In this document: in pieces, positions 6,303 through 10,604 of the stretch
Position numbering within the stretch: the stretch's first letter is position 1
Layout of the letters: every line of letters begins with the position of its first letter
From: Candidatus Poribacteria bacterium
Lineage (GTDB): Bacteria > Abyssobacteria > SURF-5
DNA length: 10,604 nt
Assembly (NCBI GenBank): GCA_016215705.1
Contig: JACRIR010000178.1
Span: 1-10,604 of the forward strand
Direction of reading: 5' to 3'
Position numbers and translations under genes: made by a program
The notes under the pieces: model-generated
Databases searched by the model: none
What the model was told of the DNA's origin: nothing
The model's input: only the letters and a program-made list of their open reading frames with translations

Positions 6303-8177
6303 TTACTTTACGATGTTGATAACGGGCTTCTTCTCCATCTTCCAATCGCCCGACTTGGGATTCCACGTCGCATTGACGAAGACTCTCCAATTTGCCTCGT
6401 CCATCTTCGGGAAATCGGCTCTCATGTAGTAGCCCGGCCAACGAGTCTCTTGCCGGAAGAGAATAGTCCGGATGTGGACTTCAGCTTGCCACAGCCTCTG
6501 CACGTTCTCCCAGCACCGCATGAGTTCATGCAGGTCCTCTGCCGCGAGCTTCTCGGCGTCCTCTCTCAACATCCCGAGCAGCTCGAGTGCTTTTTCGAGC
6601 GCCATCTTGTTGGTCGTGAACTGTGAGGTCACGCCGGCGCCGTATTCGTCCATAGCCTTCTGCAGCCGGAACATGAACATTTTCGGCTTCATGAAGTTCG
6701 GATTGATGTCCGGATCGCTCGAAGCGCTCTTGAACTCCTGGAACAGATCAAGCGGCTTCAGGATTTTCGCCTTCAGCGCGTTGACAGCAGCCATGTCGAC
6801 CTTGGGTTGAGTGTTGTTCTCGACGATATAGCGGATGGCCTCTTTCGCCGCAATTCTGCCTTCCGTCAAAGAGCCGGAGGAGAACTTGTGGCTGGAAGCG
6901 CCCGACGCATCGCCTGCGCAGAACATACCCTTTACGGTTGACATATTAGCATAGCCCCAGAAGTACTCCGGAGGAGCAAGGTCTTTCGGACCGCTCACCC
7001 ATGCGCCGGAAGCGCCGGAGTGCGAACCGATGAAGTACGGCTCTGAAGCCGCGATTTCGGAAGGTTTCACTTCGGGCTCGACGTTCGTGCCTGCCCACAG
7101 GATGGCCTGCGAAATGGTCATGTCGAGGAAGTCTTCCCATGCTTCGCTTTCGAGTTCCTTTAGCTTCTTCTTCCGCTCTTTCGGATCCTGCACGGCCTCG
7201 GACAGCTTCTGGATGGCCTCTTCTGTGCGCATGTAAATGGGGCCTTTGCCTGCCATGACATCCAGCATGCCGAGATAGTTTCTCAGGTTCGCCGGAACCG
7301 GTTTCACGTTGCCATACGGAAGCCAATTCTGCAGCTCGGGCTTGCGCTCGACCATATAGTCGCCGCCCATCGCGTTGGTTGCCCTGGATTTGAACAGAAG
7401 GAACCACGCGCCGACTGGACCGTAACCGTCCTTAAAGCGGACGGGAATAAAGCGGACTTCCTGACAGGTCATCTCTGCGCCCGCGCGGATTGTGAAGTAT
7501 GCGCTCGAGCCGGAGTTCCACGGAGGATACCACGCGCGGCCAAGGCCTTCACCTACGGACCTCGGCTTGAACACGTGAACTGCGCCTCCCATGGATACCA
7601 ACACTGCCTTCGCCTTGAAGACGTAGAACTTGTTTTCACGAACACTGAAGCCGACGGCGCCCGCGATGCGGTCTCCGTCCATCAGAGGCTCGACTATGAA
7701 AACGCGTTCGATGATATTGCTGATTCCTAGAGCGTTCTTCGCAGCTTCCGCCACGATGACTTTGTACGATTCGCCGTTGATCATGAGCTGCCAGCGGCCT
7801 TCATGAACGTACTTGCCCGCAGCGTCTTTCCAAATGGGGAGGCCCCATTTTTCGAACAGATGCACGGTGGAATCAACGTGCCGGGCGATGCTCGCCACGA
7901 GGTCCTCGCGGGTGATGCCCATGAGGTCGTTGCGCACGTATTTCACGTAGTCTTCAAGCGTGTTTTCGCCGTCCTTCAGACCGACGTATTGGTTGATGGC
8001 CGAAAGTCCCATCGCGACTGCGCCGCTGCGATCCATCGCAGCCTTGTCGACGAGGGTCACTTTCACGTTGTGTTTCTTCGCCCAATGGGCCGCCTCAACG
8101 GCAGCGCCACAGGCCGCCATACCGCCACCCAGTATCAGTAGATCGGTAGTTACCTCTACGGTTTCGAAATTAGCCAC
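6303..8177 (-). CDS. aprA: Adenylylsulfate (APS) reductase alpha subunit
   Basis: AprA is the FAD-containing catalytic subunit of dissimilatory APS reductase, which reduces APS to sulfite and AMP in the cytoplasm. The 624-residue product belongs to the fumarate reductase/succinate dehydrogenase flavoprotein superfamily. It has GGGMAACGAA at 17-26 for FAD, VDKAAMDRSGAVAMG at 43-57, the very typical RFKDGYGPVGAWFLLFK block at 247-263, GSHSGASGAW at 384-393 and the flavin-domain end FCAGDASGASSH at 419-430. N62, R247 and H386 are my candidates for active-site residues described in the Archaeoglobus enzyme; this was not aligned. It is slightly shorter than many bacterial AprA proteins (about 640-660). 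The start is GTG, preceded by an excellent AAAGGAGGTG eight bases upstream; an 18-base gap follows the aprB stop, so aprBA are translated as a pair. Confidence 0.97.
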   Translation of the reverse strand: MANFETVEVTTDLLILGGGMAACGAAVEAAHWAKKHNVKVTLVDKAAMDRSGAVAMGLSAINQYVGLKDGENTLEDYVKYVRNDLMGITREDLVASIARHVDSTVHLFEKWGLPIWKDAAGKYVHEGRWQLMINGESYKVIVAEAAKNALGISNIIERVFIVEPLMDGDRIAGAVGFSVRENKFYVFKAKAVLVSMGGAVHVFKPRSVGEGLGRAWYPPWNSGSSAYFTIRAGAEMTCQEVRFIPVRFKDGYGPVGAWFLLFKSRATNAMGGDYMVERKPELQNWLPYGNVKPVPANLRNYLGMLDVMAGKGPIYMRTEEAIQKLSEAVQDPKERKKKLKELESEAWEDFLDMTISQAILWAGTNVEPEVKPSEIAASEPYFIGSHSGASGAWVSGPKDLAPPEYFWGYANMSTVKGMFCAGDASGASSHKFSSGSLTEGRIAAKEAIRYIVENNTQPKVDMAAVNALKAKILKPLDLFQEFKSASSDPDINPNFMKPKMFMFRLQKAMDEYGAGVTSQFTTNKMALEKALELLGMLREDAEKLAAEDLHELMRCWENVQRLWQAEVHIRTILFRQETRWPGYYMRADFPKMDEANWRVFVNATWNPKSGDWKMEKKPVINIVK

Positions 8178-8195
8178 TGTTCACACCTCCTTTCC

Positions 8196-8639
8196 TTATT
8201 TCTTGAACCCTATGACACCCGGCAAGCCGAGCGACTCGGGTTCGGAAAACAAAACCGGGCTGCTCAGATCTTCTGTAGCCGTCTTCCATCCGCCATCCGG
8301 CACAGCGGAGCCTTCCGGCGTAGTGCGGATCGGGAACTTGAACCGCTTGATCTGGCCGTTGCGGAACTTAATGGTCCACATGATGTCTTCGGTGCTGCGC
8401 ATCGGACTGACACTCGCGCCCATGGGAACGAAATCCGCGTAGCCTCTAACCTCGACAGCCTGCGTCGGGCAGATTTTTACGCAGTTGTAACATTCCCAGC
8501 ACATTTCCGGTTCCTGATTGTAAGCCTTCATCAGCTCTTTGTTCAGGACCATCAGATCGTTCGGACAAATGTACTGGCACGCAGTCTTATCCAATGCTTT
8601 GCAGCCGTCGCACTTCGCTGGATTCACAAAGCTTGGCAT
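8196..8639 (-). CDS. aprB: Adenylylsulfate (APS) reductase beta subunit
   Basis: AprB is the ferredoxin-like partner that passes electrons to the FAD of AprA. The 147-residue product has two [4Fe-4S] motifs: C10-x2-C13-x7-C21-x3-C25, whose widened spacing is typical of AprB, and C47-x2-C50-x2-C53-x3-C57. W48, next to C47, corresponds in position to a tryptophan described between cluster and flavin in the Archaeoglobus enzyme. The C-terminal half (KFPIRTTPEGS...VLFSEPESLGLPG) is the tail that wraps around AprA. At 147 residues it is of the short type, compared with about 166 in Desulfovibrio, from memory. The ATG has AAGGAG upstream at normal spacing. aprA follows 18 bases downstream. Confidence 0.97.
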   Translation of the reverse strand: MPSFVNPAKCDGCKALDKTACQYICPNDLMVLNKELMKAYNQEPEMCWECYNCVKICPTQAVEVRGYADFVPMGASVSPMRSTEDIMWTIKFRNGQIKRFKFPIRTTPEGSAVPDGGWKTATEDLSSPVLFSEPESLGLPGVIGFKK

Positions 8640-8808
8640 TGTTTAACTCCTTGGACGTTTTGGTTAAGTTGTCTATATCGCTTCCCGTGATCTGACTTCC
8701 CTTCCACACTGAAGCACTCTCTCAAGTTCTTCTCTCCTGTACCATACCTCCTTTCGCAAAAAAGGCCAAAGTGTTGCAATTCAAGTCCTGGTATCATCAA
8801 AAACCTTC
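8640..8808 (-). other. Non-coding spacer between sat and aprB with an orphan ribosome binding site
   Basis: This 169-base gap has no supportable gene. On the minus strand it contains a run of six T (8758-8763) soon after sat, but no clear stem before it, so I do not call a terminator. It also holds a perfect AAAGGAGGT (8746-8754) followed one base pair later by an ATG that opens only seven codons to a TGA; the spacing is too tight for efficient initiation. No promoter with good -35 and -10 boxes was found. The true aprB ribosome binding site lies near 8645-8650. Confidence 0.5.
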
Positions 8809-10041
8809 CTACTTCTTGTCCTTCTTTGCGGCTTCGCCCGTCGCCGCTCCGTGCAATTTGATCTCGACTTTCTCCGTCAGACCGGCGTAGTACTGCTTGA
8901 GGATTGTGAGCACTTCGGGCCGGCTGAAGTCGGCAGGCACTTCGCCGCCTTCGGACAACATCTTGCGGAGCATCGTACCGCTCAGCAACAGGCGATCTTC
9001 TTTGCCGTGCGGGCAAGTTCTCATCGAGGCCATGCCGCGGCACTTGCTGCAATAGAACGTCCAGTCGATATTGAGTGGTTTCAGTTCCAGGGCATCCTTC
9101 GGAATTTCGTTGAATATCTTCTGAGCGTCGAATGGGCCGTAGTAGTCGCCCACACCGGCGTGGTCGCGTCCGACGAGAAGGTGGCTGCAACCAAAGTTCT
9201 GGCGGAACACAGCGTGCAACAGCGCCTCGCGCGGACCGCCGTAACGCATTTCCATCGGATAGCCGCCCTGAATTACGGTGTTCTTGACGAAGTAGTGTTC
9301 CACAAGCACGTCGATGCACTTTACGCGAACGTCGGCAGGGATATCTCCAGCCTTCAGCTTACCGACAAGCTGATGGATGAAAAGACCGTCGCAAATCTCA
9401 ACGGCTATCTTGGCAAGATACTCATGCGAGCGGTGCATCGGATTGCGAAGTTGCAGCGCCGCCACGGTTTTCCAACCTTTTTCCTCGAAGAGCTTCCGGC
9501 TCTCGGCCGGCCTCATATAGACGCCCTTGAACTCTTCGGGATATGTGCTTTCACTGAAGACTTTTACCGGCCCGGCAAGGTTGACATCGTACTGCGACAT
9601 AACCTTGGCGACGCCAGGGTGCTCTTTGTCATTGGTGCGGAACACTTGCTTGCACTCGTATTCCTTGTCGATCGTGTACTTCTCGGTCACCTTCATGCTG
9701 CCCATCAATTCGTTCGTTTCCTCATCGATGAGCGCGATTTCGCTGCCTTCCTTGATGGAATCCGCAACTTCTTTCTTCGCCGAAAGCGTAATGGGAATGG
9801 GCCAGAACAGGCCATTCGCCATTTTGTATTCCGCGCAGACGCCCTTCCAGTCAGCCTTCGTCATGAAGCCTTCAAGCGGGGTAAAGGCGCCTATTGCCAT
9901 CATGATAAGGTCGGATGTTTCCCGGCTCGTCATGATAACCTTTGGCAGCTTCTCGGCCTTCTTCTTCTCTTCCTTGAGTTTATCCCCGCTCAAGAGAAGA
10001 GGTTTCAAAACCGGGGATCCATGTGGTTTCACAAGTGCCAT
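8809..10041 (-). CDS. sat: Sulfate adenylyltransferase (ATP sulfurylase)
   Basis: Sat activates sulfate with ATP to APS and pyrophosphate, the first step of sulfate reduction in the cytoplasm. The 410-residue product has the nucleotide-binding motif [11 protein letters not shown] at 197-207 (with H203 and H206) and the second catalytic motif [13 protein letters not shown] at 291-303. It also has a probable zinc site C331-x2-C334-x8-C343-x-H345, and [10 protein letters not shown] at 353-362. There is no APS-kinase domain, as expected for the dissimilatory enzyme. A longer frame opens at a GTG at 10062, but that GTG lies upstream of and reads through the AAAGGAGG site. The ATG at 10041 (MALVKPHG) is therefore the better start. 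The C-terminus ends in a lysine-rich tail. It stands alone between two sizeable spacers, 405 bases after dsrD and 169 bases before aprB. Confidence 0.97.
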   Translation of the reverse strand: MALVKPHGSPVLKPLLLSGDKLKEEKKKAEKLPKVIMTSRETSDLIMMAIGAFTPLEGFMTKADWKGVCAEYKMANGLFWPIPITLSAKKEVADSIKEGSEIALIDEETNELMGSMKVTEKYTIDKEYECKQVFRTNDKEHPGVAKVMSQYDVNLAGPVKVFSESTYPEEFKGVYMRPAESRKLFEEKGWKTVAALQLRNPMHRSHEYLAKIAVEICDGLFIHQLVGKLKAGDIPADVRVKCIDVLVEHYFVKNTVIQGGYPMEMRYGGPREALLHAVFRQNFGCSHLLVGRDHAGVGDYYGPFDAQKIFNEIPKDALELKPLNIDWTFYCSKCRGMASMRTCPHGKEDRLLLSGTMLRKMLSEGGEVPADFSRPEVLTILKQYYAGLTEKVEIKLHGAATGEAAKKDKK

Positions 10042-10446
10042 TATCGACTGCCCTCCTTTCACCGTTCCGGTGAATCTGGGTGGTCAACCGACTCAACAGC
10101 CGCCGACGCCCTTTGCGTTTTTGGGGTGGTCTGTTGCACGGCATCGGCCTGAGTTCGCGCTGACCGTTACGGATGGAATCACCTCAGCGTAGTTCCGTTT
10201 CTTCTTCAGATGTCGTTCGGGCTTACCTCCTTTGTGAGCCTTCCTGACTCACCAAAAGCTAACAAGCCAACATCTCGGACACATTCATTAATCTTTTGCA
10301 TCACCCCGTGTGAAACTGCTTCGCAACTCGTGGTTCACGCACGGCGTGCCGTACTCTACAGTCAATTGCCGGACAGATTCGGAACCATCTCCATGTCGTT
10401 TGTGGCCGGAGCCTCGGTTCAGGAGAAGGTTCGATGGGGCCTTCTT
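10042..10446 (-). other. 405-base non-coding region between dsrD and sat
   Basis: No convincing gene was found on either strand. On the minus strand, right after the dsrD stop, AGAAGG/CCTTCT arms (10424-10445) could form a six-base-pair stem, but no T-tract follows, so termination is doubtful. A short perfect dyad ACGGC-gt-GCCGT lies at 10341-10352. An AAAGGAGGT without a matching start codon lies at 10225-10233, just after a small GTGAG/CTCAC hairpin (10234-10252). A hairpin abuts the sat ribosome binding site. I saw no good sigma70 -35/-10 pair, although the length suggests that a sat promoter or leader is here. Confidence 0.55.
10058..10074 (-). promoter_or_regulatory. Leader hairpin abutting the sat ribosome binding site
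   Basis: On the minus strand TTCACCG (10068-10074) and CGGTGAA (10058-10064) form a perfect seven-base-pair stem with a three-base loop. The 3' arm ends inside the AAA of the sat AAAGGAGGG ribosome binding site (about 10051-10059). Folding would place a compact stem directly against the site and could tune initiation or protect the 5' end of a processed message. Confidence 0.45.
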
Positions 10447-10604
10447 TCATTCGCCTTCCGGGGTTTCGCCGGAGCCGGGTTGATAGCCTTTAAGCGTGAT
10501 GTAGGTCGTGCTTCCGCTCGACCAGTAGTCCAGCACGTTCTCCTCGATCAACTCCTGCGTCAGTTTCTTTATCAGTTTCCGGTCTATTTCCGGAAGCCCC
10601 TTCG
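10447..10604 (-). CDS. dsrD: DsrD, C-terminal part (truncated by the window edge)
   Basis: The last 51 residues of a reading frame entering from the right edge end at a TGA at 10447. They contain ENVLDYWSSGSTTYITLKG, which matches the signature end of the DsrD winged-helix domain (LEYWSSGSTT-x-LKG in Desulfovibrio, recalled from memory). A short glycine- and glutamate-rich tail follows. DsrD is a small protein of about 75-80 residues that has been shown to activate dissimilatory sulfite reductase DsrAB; it does not bind siroheme itself. It commonly lies just after dsrAB, so dsrAB may lie upstream beyond the window. The N-terminal roughly 25-30 residues and the start are not visible. It is followed by sat after a 405-base gap. 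Confidence 0.85.
   Translation of the reverse strand, partial: KGLPEIDRKLIKKLTQELIEENVLDYWSSGSTTYITLKGYQPGSGETPEGE

Noticed and set aside
8757-8808. Rho-independent terminator after sat using the run of six T
   Set aside because: The bases before the T-run form only a few weak or wobble pairs; no stable GC stem could be built.
10042-10062. GTG start of sat at 10062
   Set aside because: The seven extra codons are the ribosome binding site itself (AAAGGAGGG); the ATG at 10041 is correctly spaced after it.
8851-10152. Long plus-strand reading frame (433 codons) opposite sat
   Set aside because: It is antisense to sat, whose motifs are unmistakable, and its translation shows no recognisable domain. 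Similar long plus-strand frames opposite qmoB, the YkgJ-type gene and qmoC are the same kind of shadow.
10424-10445. Inverted repeat AGAAGG/CCTTCT just after dsrD as a terminator
   Set aside because: Only six base pairs with a ten-base loop and no T-tract after it on the minus strand.
10298-10450. 49-codon minus-strand frame whose ATG overlaps the dsrD stop (ATGA)
   Set aside because: The overlap looks like coupling, but the product is rich in arginine and proline with no domain-like pattern, and no good ribosome binding site precedes it. I treat it as chance.

Overview
All supportable genes in this window lie on the minus strand and encode the pathway of dissimilatory sulfate reduction. Read in the direction of transcription (high to low coordinates) they are: the 3' end of dsrD, sat, aprB, aprA, a small Ogr/Delta-type zinc-finger protein, a YkgJ-type cysteine-cluster protein, qmoA, qmoB, qmoC, and the first 44 codons of dsrA running off the window. 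Every long plus-strand ORF is a shadow of one of these genes. No tRNA, rRNA, CRISPR array, insertion sequence or phage gene was seen.

The organism is most likely an anaerobic sulfate-reducing bacterium. The apr genes are paired with a QmoABC membrane complex, as in Gram-negative sulfate reducers (typically Desulfobacterota) and Archaeoglobus. DsrD is usually a marker of reductive rather than oxidative sulfur metabolism. The phylum cannot be fixed from this sequence alone. Strong AAAGGAGG-type ribosome binding sites precede most genes, and aprA and qmoB start with GTG.

Layout: 10447-10604 dsrD (3' part); 10042-10446 a 405-base non-coding leader ending in a hairpin that abuts the sat ribosome binding site; 8809-10041 sat; 8640-8808 a 169-base spacer; 8196-8639 and 6303-8177 aprBA; 6256-6288 a strong GC-rich hairpin just after aprA; 5911-6195 and 5044-5871 the two cysteine-rich accessory genes; 324-5032 qmoABC, tightly packed; 134-323 a spacer with a good sigma70-like promoter; 1-133 the start of dsrA.

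How the genes work together: Sat activates sulfate to adenosine phosphosulfate (APS). AprAB reduces APS to sulfite and AMP. QmoABC is thought to carry electrons from the membrane quinone pool to AprAB. DsrAB, whose alpha subunit begins at the left edge, reduces sulfite with DsrC, and DsrD activates DsrAB. The window therefore joins activation, APS reduction, its electron supply and the start of sulfite reduction in one co-oriented block. The most unusual points are the two metal-binding accessory genes between aprA and qmoA, and the position of dsrD more than 10 kb upstream of a dsrA start.
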